A stretch of DNA of 64,000 nucleotides. It comes from Bacteroidota bacterium. Lineage in GTDB: Bacteria; Bacteroidota; Bacteroidia; M30B66. Within the stretch, counting starts at the first letter, position 1, and the number at the start of each line of letters is the position of its first letter. A program made the translations under genes and the position numbers. Under the pieces are notes generated by a model. It was not told where the DNA came from. It ran no database searches and saw only the letters and a program-made list of their open reading frames with translations. The DNA lies in NCBI GenBank assembly GCA_027483445.1, contig JAIXUS010000069.1, forward strand, positions 1 to 64,000, in the 5' to 3' direction. Of the stretch, positions 44,562 to 53,566 are shown in pieces.

Positions 44562-45536
44562 ATGCAACATATTGCGGTTTTAACTTCGGGTGGCGATGCG
44601 CCGGGCATGAATGCCGCCATTCGCGCTGTGGTGAGAACAGGGCTATACCACAACATGCAGGTTTCCGGCTCGGTAGCGGGCTACGAAGGGCTCATCAACA
44701 ATGAGTTTCGCGATATGAATTCGGCCTCCGTGGGCAACATCATTCAACGTGGAGGAACCATTCTTAAAACGGCGCGCAGCAAACGATTCATGACGCCCGA
44801 AGGCCGCAAGCAAGCCTACGAAAACCTCAAGGCTCGCGGCATCGAAGGGCTGGTGGTGATTGGTGGCGATGGCTCCTTCCGTGGGGCCGAAGTGTTGGCC
44901 ACCGAATACCCCGACATCCGCGTGATTGGCATTCCGGGAACCATCGACAACGACCTCTTCGGCACCGATTTTACCATTGGGTACGATACGGCCATCAACA
45001 CCGTGGTAGAAGCCGTCGACAACATCCGCGACACCGCCTCTTCGCACAACCGCTTGTTCTTCGTAGAAGTGATGGGCCGCGACGCCGGACTGATCGCCCT
45101 ACGCTCAGGCATTGCCGTGGGCGCCGAAGCCATCCTCATTCCCGAAACCCAAACCCACGTCGACAAGCTCATTGCTCAGCTCGAACGCGGCTGGAAACGC
45201 CAAAAATCCGGACACGTAATCATCGTTGCCGAAGGCGATGACGCCGGCGGGGCCTTCAAAATCGCCGAGCTCGTGCAGCAAAAGTTCGATAAACTCGAAA
45301 CCAAGGTAGCCATCCTCGGTCACATCCAGCGGGGCGGAAATCCAACCTGCATGGACCGTGTTTTGGCCACTCGACTCGGTTACGAATCTGTTGAAGCACT
45401 GCTCGCCGGGAAAAACCGTGTAATGGTGGGGCAGAAAGCCGGAAAAGTAGAATTTACGCCACTTTCCCAAGCCGTAAAGCACATTATGGATGTAAACGAC
45501 ACCATTCTGAAAATGGCCGAAATCATGTCGTTGTAA
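44562..45536 (+). CDS. pfkA: ATP-dependent 6-phosphofructokinase
   Basis: 324 aa, the usual bacterial PFK-A length. Motifs: IAVLTSGGDAPGMNAAIRAV (ATP site), IIQRGGTILKTARS, LVVIGGDGSFRGA (GGDGS, the ATP-type form), GIPGTIDNDLFGTDFTIGYD with the catalytic Asp, VEVMGRDAGLIAL, and LGHIQRGGNPTCMDRVLATR. It phosphorylates fructose 6-phosphate in glycolysis, probably as an allosteric tetramer. It stands alone on its own promoter. Confidence 0.96.
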   Translation: MQHIAVLTSGGDAPGMNAAIRAVVRTGLYHNMQVSGSVAGYEGLINNEFRDMNSASVGNIIQRGGTILKTARSKRFMTPEGRKQAYENLKARGIEGLVVIGGDGSFRGAEVLATEYPDIRVIGIPGTIDNDLFGTDFTIGYDTAINTVVEAVDNIRDTASSHNRLFFVEVMGRDAGLIALRSGIAVGAEAILIPETQTHVDKLIAQLERGWKRQKSGHVIIVAEGDDAGGAFKIAELVQQKFDKLETKVAILGHIQRGGNPTCMDRVLATRLGYESVEALLAGKNRVMVGQKAGKVEFTPLSQAVKHIMDVNDTILKMAEIMSL

Positions 45537-45608
45537 AATTTTGAGTCCAACCGCTTGTTGAATTCGATTCTACCCTATCTTCACCCAACAACATAATACA
45601 ATCGTTTT

Positions 45609-46718
45609 TTGAAAAAAGTCAGTTTTAGCAACGGAGACAATTCCTTCTCCGAAGCACTCCACCGCGAAGTGAGGAAGTATTTTGAGGAGACGCGGCAATC
45701 ACAAACGGGCGACTATCGCCTGTATCTGAAAACGGCCTTCTTAATTCCCGCAAGTTTAGGCATTTACCTCAGCCTATTGTTCATTTCAATGCCTACAACG
45801 CTGGCCGTTTTATTGTGCTTAATCATGGGCTTCTTCTGGGCCTGTATCGGCTTCAACATCATGCACGATGCCTGCCACGGAAGCTATTCCAACAACAAAA
45901 CCCTCAACTACATCATGGGTCTTACCATGAATGGCCTGGGTTCCAATGCTTTTATCTGGAAACAAAAGCACAACATCATCCACCACACCTACACCAATGT
46001 GGATGGGGTCGACGACGACATCGCCAAATCGCCCGTGTTGCGCCATTGCTTCTCGCAACCCTGGAAACCGGCACACAAGTACCAGCACATTTACATGGTG
46101 CCGCTTTACGCCATCTCGTCGGTACTTTGGGCCCTGCTCACCGATTTTCAGAAATACTTCAAAAAAGACATCAATGGCACGCCCATGCAGCATTTCCCCA
46201 TGAAGGAACATGTTATTTTTTGGGCCACCAAAGTGCTCTACATCGTGTTTTACCTCGCTATTCCCATTTACGTGGTTGGTGTTGGTCCAGCGCTGGCCGG
46301 CTATTTCATCGCCAATGCCGCAATGGGCCTCACTATGGCGTTGGTGTTTCAGTTGGCACACGTGGTCGATAACACCCAGTTTATAGACGCCACACATGTC
46401 GACGGAAAAATGAAAATCGAAGACGCCTGGGCCATCCACCAGCTGCGCACCACCTCTAACTTTGCCATGAACAGCAAATTGGTAAGCTGGTTTGTTGGCG
46501 GCCTCAATTTCCAGGTCGAGCATCACCTGTTTCCCAAAGTGAGCCACGTGCATTACCCGGCCATCAGCAAAATTGTGCAGCGCGTTTGCCAGGAGTATGG
46601 CGTGGAATACAAATACATACCCTCGCTGGGCAGCGCTATCGCAAGCCACTTCCGCACCATGAAACGCTTCGGAAGCCGCGAGAAGGAGTTCAGCCTGACC
46701 ACCGCCGCCATCGCCTGA
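45609..46718 (+). CDS. membrane fatty acid desaturase (acyl-lipid type)
   Basis: 369 aa from a TTG start (TTGAAAAAAGTC); no ATG upstream in frame. Three histidine boxes are complete: HDACH (near residue 86), HNIIHH (near 121) and QVEHH (near 299, in GGLNFQVEHHLFPKVSHVHY). Four or more membrane helices surround them. The QxxHH third box is typical of front-end (delta-5/6) and related acyl-lipid desaturases. It probably introduces double bonds into membrane lipids, for instance in the cold, with electrons from ferredoxin or cytochrome b5-like donors not encoded here. A possible -7 box TATCTTCA is at 45576-45583 with a TTG 18 bases upstream. Confidence 0.9.
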   Translation: MKKVSFSNGDNSFSEALHREVRKYFEETRQSQTGDYRLYLKTAFLIPASLGIYLSLLFISMPTTLAVLLCLIMGFFWACIGFNIMHDACHGSYSNNKTLNYIMGLTMNGLGSNAFIWKQKHNIIHHTYTNVDGVDDDIAKSPVLRHCFSQPWKPAHKYQHIYMVPLYAISSVLWALLTDFQKYFKKDINGTPMQHFPMKEHVIFWATKVLYIVFYLAIPIYVVGVGPALAGYFIANAAMGLTMALVFQLAHVVDNTQFIDATHVDGKMKIEDAWAIHQLRTTSNFAMNSKLVSWFVGGLNFQVEHHLFPKVSHVHYPAISKIVQRVCQEYGVEYKYIPSLGSAIASHFRTMKRFGSREKEFSLTTAAIA

Positions 46719-46764
46719 AAAATCCCGAACAAGACCACCTGTTCGTCCAATACTCAAAGCCTGG

Positions 46765-46794
46765 AGCCCATCAACGCTTCGGGCTTTTTCTTTT
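46765..46794 (+). terminator. probable terminator after the desaturase gene
   Basis: AGCCC, 10-base loop, GGGCT followed by TTTTTCTTTT, 47 bases after the stop codon. The stem is short. The T-rich end runs into repeat R5. Confidence 0.55.
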
Positions 46795-46971
46795 GGGCGC
46801 ATGCCTCGCTGAGCAGCACGGTTCGCTGAAGCTGCATCGCCGGGCACCGCGTGTTTCGCTGCTACTCCTCAGCCAGAGGCCCACTCACACTCGCTCCCGC
46901 GCTTCCCTCTCGCTCTTACTCCCACACCCACTCTGTCTTGCGGGGTATCCGCTGCACCCGCTTGCGCGACG
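46794..46971 (+). repeat. GC-rich dispersed repeat R5, copy 1
   Basis: Reverse complement of 53567-53717. Shared blocks: TGCCTCGCTGAGCA, GCTGCATCGCCGGGCACCGC, GTGTTTCGCTGCTACTCCTC, CTCTGTCTTGCGGGGTA and GCTGCACCCG. This copy is longer by about 25 bases of CGCTCTTACTCCCACAC-like sequence. The rest of the 46719-47045 gap holds no gene. Confidence 0.85.
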
Positions 46972-47045
46972 CTCCACGAGTTGAAAGGTTAAAGTTAAAA
47001 GTTGAAAGGGCCCCAATGGCCTAATTTACGTTTCAATCGTGTAAT

Positions 47046-47360
47046 TTAATATCCAAGCGGTTCTCTACTCGTATGGCGGATTCTAAGAATTCTGATTTCT
47101 CTTGCGTCAAATTTAATTTGATACGTAATTCTATAACTGAATACTATAAAGGCTCTAAAATCCTTATCGGAAGGAGACTTCAGTTTATCTAACTCAAACG
47201 ATAAGGGATTAACTTTTATTTGTTCAATACGGTCAAGAACAGCATTCTTAACAATCTTAGGGGCATGGATACTTTGCTCTTCTAAAAAGATCAATATTTC
47301 TTTGAACTGGCCTAATGCCTCTATATCCCAAACCACTTTTAAAGGTTTGGCTTTTACCAT
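47046..47360 (-). CDS. RelE/ParE-family toxin
   Basis: 104 aa. Typical RelE/ParE fold pattern: KVVWDIEALGQFKEILIFLE at the N-terminus, IVKNAVLDRIEQIKVNPLSF, then the paired strands DFRAFIVFSYRITYQIKFDA and EIRILRIRHTSREP. RelE-type toxins cut mRNA on the ribosome and ParE types inhibit gyrase; the class cannot be fixed by eye. It overlaps the antitoxin gene by 7 nt and is downstream of it. The module sits between repeat R5 and the glycosylasparaginase operon. Confidence 0.82.
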   Translation of the reverse strand: MVKAKPLKVVWDIEALGQFKEILIFLEEQSIHAPKIVKNAVLDRIEQIKVNPLSFELDKLKSPSDKDFRAFIVFSYRITYQIKFDAREIRILRIRHTSREPLGY

Positions 47361-47584
47361 TTTTCAATTTCTTTTAAGGCTTCCTTATGAGAAACCGACT
47401 CGCCTCTCTCAACTCTCTCAACAGCCTCATTAAGTTCTTTATTATACTGTTTTCTGCTTGTTCGCTTGCCATCACTGTCAACGTGTAAAAGTCCCTTAAT
47501 CATTTCAAGAACAAGAGATTGCTGCTTCAATGAAAGCATGGGTAAATATTCTTCTACTTGTTTCCTTATGGCACTTGCTGTCAT
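47354..47584 (-). CDS. antitoxin of the RelE/ParE module
   Basis: 76 aa, acidic and helical: MTASAIRKQVEEYLPMLSLK, then SLVLEMIKGLLHVD, then a charged C-terminal helix (SRKQYNKELNEAVERVERGE, VSHKEALKEIEKW) that would wrap the toxin. This shape is common for short antitoxins of Bacteroidota RelE modules; the DNA-binding part is not a recognised fold. It is the first gene, as usual for such operons, and would repress the pair. Confidence 0.72.
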   Translation of the reverse strand: MTASAIRKQVEEYLPMLSLKQQSLVLEMIKGLLHVDSDGKRTSRKQYNKELNEAVERVERGESVSHKEALKEIEKW

Positions 47585-47708
47585 TACTGGGTTATTAGGA
47601 ACTCTAACAAATTTACAAAATCCATCTCAAGCCTTAACAGGATTATAAACCGTAATGTGTAAACTATTCTTTGGTCGAAACAAAACCAATCTAAACATTT
47701 TCAATTCA

Positions 47709-48662
47709 TTAAAGAACCCTCGATCCAGCAGCCTTCAACACATTGCCCTGCCCCGAATGCACCGCATAGGTAAACCCGCTTTGCAAGGCAAAGGCCCCGT
47801 GGTTGCCATCCCGCCGTATGGCGATAAAACCCACCTGAATTTCTTTTAAACGGTGCTTCTGGCGCTTGTAAACACGCTCCACGGCCTCTTCGCAGGCCTC
47901 TTGGGCTGTTCTGCCCTGACGCATCAACTCCACCACCAAATGGCAGCCAGCAATGCGAATCACCTCCTCGCCGTGACCGGTCGCGGTAGCTGCACCAATC
48001 TCGCCATCGACATACAAACCGGCCCCAATGATGGGCGAATCTCCCACCCGGCCGTGCATCTTAAAGGCCATACCCGACGTTGTGCAAGCCCCCGAAAGCC
48101 GACCTGCCGCGTCTATCGCAATAATGCCAATGGTATCGTGGTTCTCGATGTTTACCTTGGGCTTGTATTCCGACTTTTTCAGCCACTCCTTCCACTCGGC
48201 TTCCGACTCAGGCGTGAGGAGATTCTCCTTCTGAAAGCCGCGGCTTAAGGCAAACTGCAAAGCGCCATCACCCACCAGCATTACATGGGGCGTGTGCTCC
48301 ATAACCGCCCGGGCTACCGAAACCGGGTGCTTGATAAACTCCAGCGCCGCCACAGAGCCAATCCCGAGGTTTTCGTTCATTACGCAGGCATCTAAAGTAA
48401 CACGCCCATCGCGGTCGGGACGGCCACCGTAACCCACAGAGCGCTCATTGGGGTCGGCTTCTACCAATCGAGCCCCGGCCTCTACCGCATCTAACGCATA
48501 GCCCCCTTTTGAAAGCAGCTTCCAGGCCTCAGCGTTGGCCTGTAACCCAAAATTCCAGGTAGAAAGCACCAGCGGACCGAGCTCGCCGGCCATGAGTGAA
48601 CCCGCCAGAGGAAGCACACCCGCCGAAAAGGCACTCTTTTGAAGGAAGATTCTTCTGTTCAT
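47709..48662 (-). CDS. N4-(beta-N-acetylglucosaminyl)-L-asparaginase (glycosylasparaginase)
   Basis: 317 aa with a Tat-like/Sec leader (MNRRIFLQKSAFSAGVLPLA). Ntn-hydrolase of the asparaginase-2 family: the autocatalytic cleavage site is NHDTIGIIAID with nucleophile Thr177, followed by SGACTTSGMAFKMHGRVGDS and GLYVDGEIGAATATGHGEEV, all typical of glycosylasparaginases. WNFGLQANAEAW is the N-terminal substrate region. It hydrolyses the bond between GlcNAc and Asn after proteolysis of N-glycoproteins. Last gene of a run with the ROK kinase and GH20, which supports GlcNAc salvage from glycoproteins. Confidence 0.9.
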   Translation of the reverse strand: MNRRIFLQKSAFSAGVLPLAGSLMAGELGPLVLSTWNFGLQANAEAWKLLSKGGYALDAVEAGARLVEADPNERSVGYGGRPDRDGRVTLDACVMNENLGIGSVAALEFIKHPVSVARAVMEHTPHVMLVGDGALQFALSRGFQKENLLTPESEAEWKEWLKKSEYKPKVNIENHDTIGIIAIDAAGRLSGACTTSGMAFKMHGRVGDSPIIGAGLYVDGEIGAATATGHGEEVIRIAGCHLVVELMRQGRTAQEACEEAVERVYKRQKHRLKEIQVGFIAIRRDGNHGAFALQSGFTYAVHSGQGNVLKAAGSRVL

Positions 48663-48667
48663 GCGAA

Positions 48668-50920
48668 TCAGTAAACTGCAATTTCATCCAAAAATAACCA
48701 CGACTTCTTGCCAGCACCCGGCGCTCCCTGAGGGATTAACCCTGCATTCTTTATATCAAATCGAATGTAGCGCATCGGTTGTGCACTTTCCGCTTCATAA
48801 ATCCAACAACGTTTACCTTTCCACACCTTCTGAGGCAACCATGGCCGCCAGGTTTTCCCGTCAAACGATGTGCTGATAACTGCAGTATCCGGCGCATAAA
48901 TCCAGTTCAGTGGATCGTGCAGCGAACCAAGGTTTACCCGACTTATTTCCTTCGTTATACCAAAATCGATTTCAACCATTACATCTTCGCCACTCCAGGC
49001 CAGCCATTCATTATTAACTCTGGGTAAAACGCCCTCCAATCCATCCACCAGCGTAAACCCGCCCTTACCGGGATAATGCTCCGATGGGGGAACGCTGAGC
49101 TTTACTGGCTTACCCGAAGCCTCATGAACCAGAACCCTCATTTCGGCAACGGCTGATTCTCCACTATGCTGCGGCCAAACCTTCAGTAAGCGCTCTCCCA
49201 AACGCTCGGTGGAAATGGGAATGAACCCCAGTTTCACTGGTCGGCTTTCGCCTCTGTCCCATGCGAAAACACAAGGCTGCTGTGCCTTCACCCGAAAACC
49301 CGCAATGCCGTTCAGTGTGTCGGGACTTATTTCTGGACGCAGATAGCTTCTTGAATAGTTCAGCTCCATGCGATCCCAATGGTTTCGTAAACTGTTGAGC
49401 CGACCGAGAAACTCGCTGTAATCGGTTTCTCCGGGGCCGGTCCATAGCACCTCTGCCAATGCGCTCAACCGGGGCAAAGCCATACGTTCCAAATCGGCCG
49501 GAGTGTTGATGTACTCCGTCCACACATTGCCTTGTGCACCCAGAATGAACGCCTCTGCCGACTTGCCTTTCAGGGTTTCAGGAACCGGGTCGAACTGCAG
49601 AACCTTCTCCAGCGTGGTTAAACCACCAATGGCCACCGGCTCCTGACGTGGGTCGGCCTGGTAATGGTCGAAATAACAATGCGAACCGGGGCTCATCACC
49701 ACCGGGTGATTTTGTGAGGCGGCGGCAATGCCCCCCTCGGTGCCCCGCCAACTCATTACTGCTGCATTGGGTGCCAGTCCGCCTTCGAGAATCTCATCCC
49801 AACCAATAATCTGCCGGCCACGGCTGTTCACAAAGCGCTCGATGCGCTGTATGAAGTAACTCTGCAGTTCATGTCCATCCTTAAGGCCTTCATCGCGCAT
49901 GCATTTCTTGCACTTTTCGCAGGACTCCCAGCGGGTTTTCGGACATTCATCGCCGCCAATGTGGATGTACTTGCCCGGAAAGAGGAGCATAACCTCATCG
50001 AGCACCTGTTGCAAAAAACCGAAGGTATTCTCGGTCGGACAAAACACATCGTCGAAAACACCCCAGCCGCGCTCCACTTCAAACGGGCCTCCGGTGCATG
50101 AAAATTCCGGATATGCGGCAAGTGCGGCCTTGGCATGACCGGGCATTTCAATTTCCGGAACAATGGTCACATGGCGCTCGCGGGCATAGGCAACCACCTG
50201 CTTAACGTCTTCCTGGGTGTAAAATCCACCATAGCGGAGGCTGTCGAAACGTTGCTCGCTGTAATGTCCTACCATACTTCCTTTTCGCCACGCGCCCACT
50301 TCGGTGAGTTTGGGGAAAGATTTAATCTCAATTCTCCAGCCCTGATCATCGGTCAAATGCCAATGAAAGGTGTTCATCTTGTGCATGGCCAGCAGGTCGA
50401 TGTAGCGCTTGATGAACTCAACCGGAAAGAAGTGGCGGCTCACATCGAGGTGCATGCCTCGCCACTGAAACCGGGGGTAATCCTCATCAATCGAAAAGGC
50501 ATGCAGTACAATACTTTGGTTGGGGCCGGGCTTGAGTTGCTGCATCATCGACTGTACGCCATAAAATGCCCCTTTTGGATCGATCGCTTGAATAATGGAA
50601 CCCGAAGCCGAGGTGCGAATGCTATACCAGCCCTCTGGCAGCAACGTGTCGGCTTTTATCCGGCTAAGCCTGATGGCAGGAGTCTTTTGCGGAGCGCGAC
50701 CGGCCTCAACCGGAGCACTGGCGCTGAGGCTAGCGAGATACGCGCGCAGCATTCGGGCTTCCGATTTAAACATGGGGTCGTCGAAAGTAACTGTGGCCAG
50801 GGTATAATCGAACCGTTCGGAATCGTAGCTAACCTGTTGAGGCTGAGGAATAATAAAGCCTTGCTGAGCCTTTACTTGCAGCCACAGCAGCACAAATGCG
50901 GCAATCAATGAGGTTTTCAT
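48668..50920 (-). CDS. GH20 beta-N-acetylhexosaminidase
   Basis: 750 aa. Signal peptide MKTSLIAAFVLLWLQVKAQ; GH20b domain at ~25-145; TIM barrel at ~150-510 with RGMHLDVSRHFFPVEFIKRY, KMNTFHWHLTDDQGWRIEIK, and the catalytic pair Asp324-Glu325 in HIGGDECPKTRWE (substrate-assisted mechanism). A C-terminal ~200-residue region carries a discoidin-like module (ISRVNLGSLHDPLNWIYAP). It removes terminal GlcNAc or GalNAc from glycans or chitin oligomers in the periplasm or at the surface. Start overlaps the ROK gene stop (4 nt), so the two are coupled. Confidence 0.93.
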   Translation of the reverse strand: MKTSLIAAFVLLWLQVKAQQGFIIPQPQQVSYDSERFDYTLATVTFDDPMFKSEARMLRAYLASLSASAPVEAGRAPQKTPAIRLSRIKADTLLPEGWYSIRTSASGSIIQAIDPKGAFYGVQSMMQQLKPGPNQSIVLHAFSIDEDYPRFQWRGMHLDVSRHFFPVEFIKRYIDLLAMHKMNTFHWHLTDDQGWRIEIKSFPKLTEVGAWRKGSMVGHYSEQRFDSLRYGGFYTQEDVKQVVAYARERHVTIVPEIEMPGHAKAALAAYPEFSCTGGPFEVERGWGVFDDVFCPTENTFGFLQQVLDEVMLLFPGKYIHIGGDECPKTRWESCEKCKKCMRDEGLKDGHELQSYFIQRIERFVNSRGRQIIGWDEILEGGLAPNAAVMSWRGTEGGIAAASQNHPVVMSPGSHCYFDHYQADPRQEPVAIGGLTTLEKVLQFDPVPETLKGKSAEAFILGAQGNVWTEYINTPADLERMALPRLSALAEVLWTGPGETDYSEFLGRLNSLRNHWDRMELNYSRSYLRPEISPDTLNGIAGFRVKAQQPCVFAWDRGESRPVKLGFIPISTERLGERLLKVWPQHSGESAVAEMRVLVHEASGKPVKLSVPPSEHYPGKGGFTLVDGLEGVLPRVNNEWLAWSGEDVMVEIDFGITKEISRVNLGSLHDPLNWIYAPDTAVISTSFDGKTWRPWLPQKVWKGKRCWIYEAESAQPMRYIRFDIKNAGLIPQGAPGAGKKSWLFLDEIAVY

Positions 50921-51861
50921 GGAGCAGCTTCACGGTTAAACACCAGCGAGGCCGAACCGAGTAAGGCGGCGTCGCTTTCGTGGAGCGAAGAAACCTCAAT
51001 TTTAATCTTGTTTCGGTAAATGTTGAGCAGATTGGCTTCAAATGAGGCTTTCACCGGATTGAGCAATAGGTCGCCGGCTTTTACCAAGCCACCAAAGAGT
51101 ATGATTTTCTCGGGTTGGGTAACGGCTACAAAGTTGGCCAGCGCATAACCGAGCATCTCGCCAGTAAAACGATAGGCCTCACGGGCTTCGGCTTCACCTT
51201 CAAGCGCTAAACGGGTAATTTCTCGAGCATCTGCTGTTTCCGAGGCATTCGGCTTAAGCTCGCGATAAGTTCGTACAATGCCGGTGGCCGAGCAATAGGT
51301 CTCGAGACAGCCATGACGGCCGCATCCACACAGGCGGCCATCACGCTCTATGAGCACATGTCCGAGTTCACCGGCAAAACCTTCATGGCCGTAAATCATG
51401 CGACCGTTGGCCACAATTCCGCTTCCCAAACCTGTGCCGAGGGTTATCACAATAAAGTTTCGACATCCGCGGGCAGCGCCAAAAAACTGCTCACCCAAAG
51501 CAGCAGCCTTGGCATCGTTGGTAAGCTCGGTATGCACGCCGAGGGCCGTTGAGAAAAGGTCGCGAAGCGGAACTACACCCTGCCAATTCAAATTGGGGGC
51601 ATACTCTACTGTGCCGCGGTATGGATTGGCATTGGGCGCACCCACACCGGCTCCGCTTAATTTCAGGCCCGGGTAGCTTTTCGAAAGTTCGCGCACCTGC
51701 GCGTGGATGGCTTCACTCACGGTCTCAACCAGCGACTTCGCGTCGGGAAAACTGCGTGTAGGCTGGGTACCTTTTACGAGGACCTTTCCCGATTCACTCA
51801 CCAATCCAAATGCGGTATTGGTTCCGCCAATATCAATTCCTGCTGCAACGTGGTTCATCAA
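50917..51861 (-). CDS. ROK-family sugar kinase, probable N-acetylglucosamine kinase
   Basis: 314 aa (second Met at 51858 equally possible). ATP-binding GIDIGGTNTAFGLV, catalytic Asp116 in LTNDAKAAALGE, ATPase loop VITLGTGLGSGIV, and the ROK zinc motif GHVLIERDGRLCGCGRHGCL with Cys178, Cys180 and Cys185. E-G-HEGFAGELGH (~159-168) carries the Glu and His that contact the sugar in NagK and glucokinase relatives. Its place upstream of GH20 and glycosylasparaginase favours GlcNAc as substrate; glucose or N-acetylmannosamine cannot be excluded. Confidence 0.9.
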   Translation of the reverse strand: MMNHVAAGIDIGGTNTAFGLVSESGKVLVKGTQPTRSFPDAKSLVETVSEAIHAQVRELSKSYPGLKLSGAGVGAPNANPYRGTVEYAPNLNWQGVVPLRDLFSTALGVHTELTNDAKAAALGEQFFGAARGCRNFIVITLGTGLGSGIVANGRMIYGHEGFAGELGHVLIERDGRLCGCGRHGCLETYCSATGIVRTYRELKPNASETADAREITRLALEGEAEAREAYRFTGEMLGYALANFVAVTQPEKIILFGGLVKAGDLLLNPVKASFEANLLNIYRNKIKIEVSSLHESDAALLGSASLVFNREAAP

Positions 51862-51992
51862 TGCGCGCCTGTGGTAGATTTAGGTTTCGCAAGGTGTCAT
51901 TTATACGCATTGCGAATGGGCAGCAAGATACAAAATACACCTTGAGGTTAGGTAAACAGTCTACCCGTTCGTGCAAGTGCGCCCGCAGGGCC

Positions 51993-53081
51993 TTAGAAGG
52001 CGTCGTTAATCCGAATATACACCCCTGTTCCTCCTTCGTTGTTGAAGGCAAAATCGAGGCGGGCAAAAATGTACTCTTTAGGGTTTAGGAGGATGCGCAA
52101 GCCCGCACCGCCGGTAACTTTGATTCGCTCCAAACCCAATTGCCGAATACTGGGGGCCACTTCGCCGGCGGCCAGAAATGCGGAGGCGTGAAGCCATTTC
52201 CAAAGCGGTTGTCGCCATTCGGCCTGAGCAGCTACATATTGAAAATCGCGGAAACGGCCTTCGAAGTAGCCACGCATCAAAAACGCACTGCCTAAGCGCG
52301 GTAGCTCTCTGAAAGGAATATCGCCTTGGGTGAAATTGGCAAAAGCCTGCAGGGCCAACACCTGATGCTTTCTCCGGGTAGGAATATAGCCTCTAAGGTC
52401 GATCTGCCATTCGTCGAACACATACTGGCCACGGAGAAATTTCCCGAAATACGAATAATAAACGTCGGCATACCAGCCTTTTTGCGGACTGAAGGGATTG
52501 TCGCGGAAGTCGGCTTGAAGGTTTGGCCCTAAACCAGCCACAACGCTGCCATCGGCTCCCGAAACGCCGGGCTTTTGCTGGGCCCAACGTATATCGTGAA
52601 TATCGGAATACCGCATATTAAGGCCGGCGAACCAATTGCCGCGAAGCCGCCTAAGGATTTTGTTCTGCAGGTAGATGCGGTTGTAGCTTAGGTCGGTTTT
52701 GTTGAATTCGTTCGCCAATGGCCCGATTCCCCAATAGTGATCCGTAAAGTCGAGATAGCCGGCGCGGCCGCGCAAGATGTATTTCTCGCCCGGAGTAAAG
52801 ATGTTCCAAATGGGTTCGAGGATAAACTGGTTCTTGGTTGTGTAGGCAATTTGCAGGTAAATGTTGGAAGACCGGGTGAGGGTATCGCGGCCCGCTTTGA
52901 AGAAATAATTGGCGGCCACACCCAACTTCAGGCCTGTTTCCGGACTGTTTTGGATGATGGGATTGGCGATTAAGCGCAGGTTTTTGGAGAACAACCGCTC
53001 CGGATTGAGTTTCTGCAGGAGGGTTTGAGCGCGCAGCGAACCGATGCTCAACAACAAAATACAGAATACAAAACGGAACAT
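51993..53081 (-). CDS. Omp85/BamA-type surface antigen (D15-like) barrel protein
   Basis: 362 aa from the ATG at 53081, giving the signal peptide MFRFVFCILLLSIGSLRAQ; a frame from 53162 adds 27 polar residues and is rejected. The C-terminal half has the Omp85 pattern: LQADFRDNPFSPQKGWYADV, LPRLGSAFLMRGYFEGRFRD (the RGY/F element of the barrel loop) and a last strand ending VYIRINDAF. POTRA domains are missing, so it is a barrel-only form common in Bacteroidota and not BamA itself. Function unknown; possibly lipid or protein insertion. It may be cotranscribed upstream of the ROK operon (131 nt apart). Confidence 0.75.
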   Translation of the reverse strand: MFRFVFCILLLSIGSLRAQTLLQKLNPERLFSKNLRLIANPIIQNSPETGLKLGVAANYFFKAGRDTLTRSSNIYLQIAYTTKNQFILEPIWNIFTPGEKYILRGRAGYLDFTDHYWGIGPLANEFNKTDLSYNRIYLQNKILRRLRGNWFAGLNMRYSDIHDIRWAQQKPGVSGADGSVVAGLGPNLQADFRDNPFSPQKGWYADVYYSYFGKFLRGQYVFDEWQIDLRGYIPTRRKHQVLALQAFANFTQGDIPFRELPRLGSAFLMRGYFEGRFRDFQYVAAQAEWRQPLWKWLHASAFLAAGEVAPSIRQLGLERIKVTGGAGLRILLNPKEYIFARLDFAFNNEGGTGVYIRINDAF

Positions 53082-53172
53082 GGAGCAGTTTAGCGGAGCG
53101 AATGTAGGGCTTATAATGCCAATGGGTGAGGGATTGTTTAGTCTGCGACCGTTTTTGAGCACTGTTTTTCAA

Positions 53173-53203
53173 CTTGCAGGATCGTGAGATATTCCTACTT
53201 TTG
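53173..53203 (+). promoter_or_regulatory. consensus promoter of tRNA-Ser
   Basis: CTTG at 53173-53176, exactly 19 bases, then TACTTTTG at 53196-53203, a full TAnnTTTG match. The tRNA begins 47 bases downstream. Confidence 0.8.
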
Positions 53204-53249
53204 CCTCCCCAAATCAGTGGCCATTTGCTGCTGAAAGATTAGTCAACCT

Positions 53250-53340
53250 GGAGAGTTGTCCGAGTGGTTGAAGGAGCACGCCTGGAAAGTGTGTATACCT
53301 CAAAAGGGTATCGAGGGTTCGAATCCCTCACTCTCCGCCA
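53250..53340 (+). tRNA. tRNA-Ser (anticodon GGA)
   Basis: 91 bases including an encoded CCA end. The acceptor stem GGAGAGT pairs with ACTCTCC before discriminator G and CCA. The anticodon loop reads CTGGAAA with anticodon GGA, decoding UCU and UCC. A long variable arm is present, as expected for serine. The T arm GAGGGTTCGAATCCCTC is perfect. Confidence 0.97.
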
Positions 53341-53349
53341 AAGAATTTT

Positions 53350-53417
53350 AACCGGGCCTTAGCCCGGTTTTCTTTTTTACAAAAAGCCCCTTCAGGCTTG
53401 CCTGAAAAGGGGGTTTT
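53350..53417 (+). terminator. double terminator after tRNA-Ser
   Basis: First hairpin AACCGGGC-CTTA-GCCCGGTT with TTCTTTTTT (53350-53378). Second hairpin AAAAAGCCCCTTCAGGC / GCCTGAAAAGGGGGTTTTT (53381-53417), which has T-runs in both directions and could also stop minus-strand reading. Confidence 0.88.
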
Positions 53418-53566
53418 TGCAAAAAAGAAAAATCGCTGTCTGATAAGACGGTGATAAAATCCGTTGAACCGCACTTAACTGGGTGTCCGGTCAAATAAAG
53501 GTGCTCTGTTTTTAGGAAGAGCCCTCTTTCACCATTTCCCGTTCCCCACTTAAGCCGTGAAGCCTA

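Noticed and set aside
45819-46847. 342-codon open frame on the minus strand
   Set aside because: Lies opposite the fatty acid desaturase, whose three histidine boxes show the real frame.
53250-53340. tRNA-Ser as an integration site of a genomic island
   Set aside because: No integrase and no direct repeat of the tRNA 3' end was found in the window.
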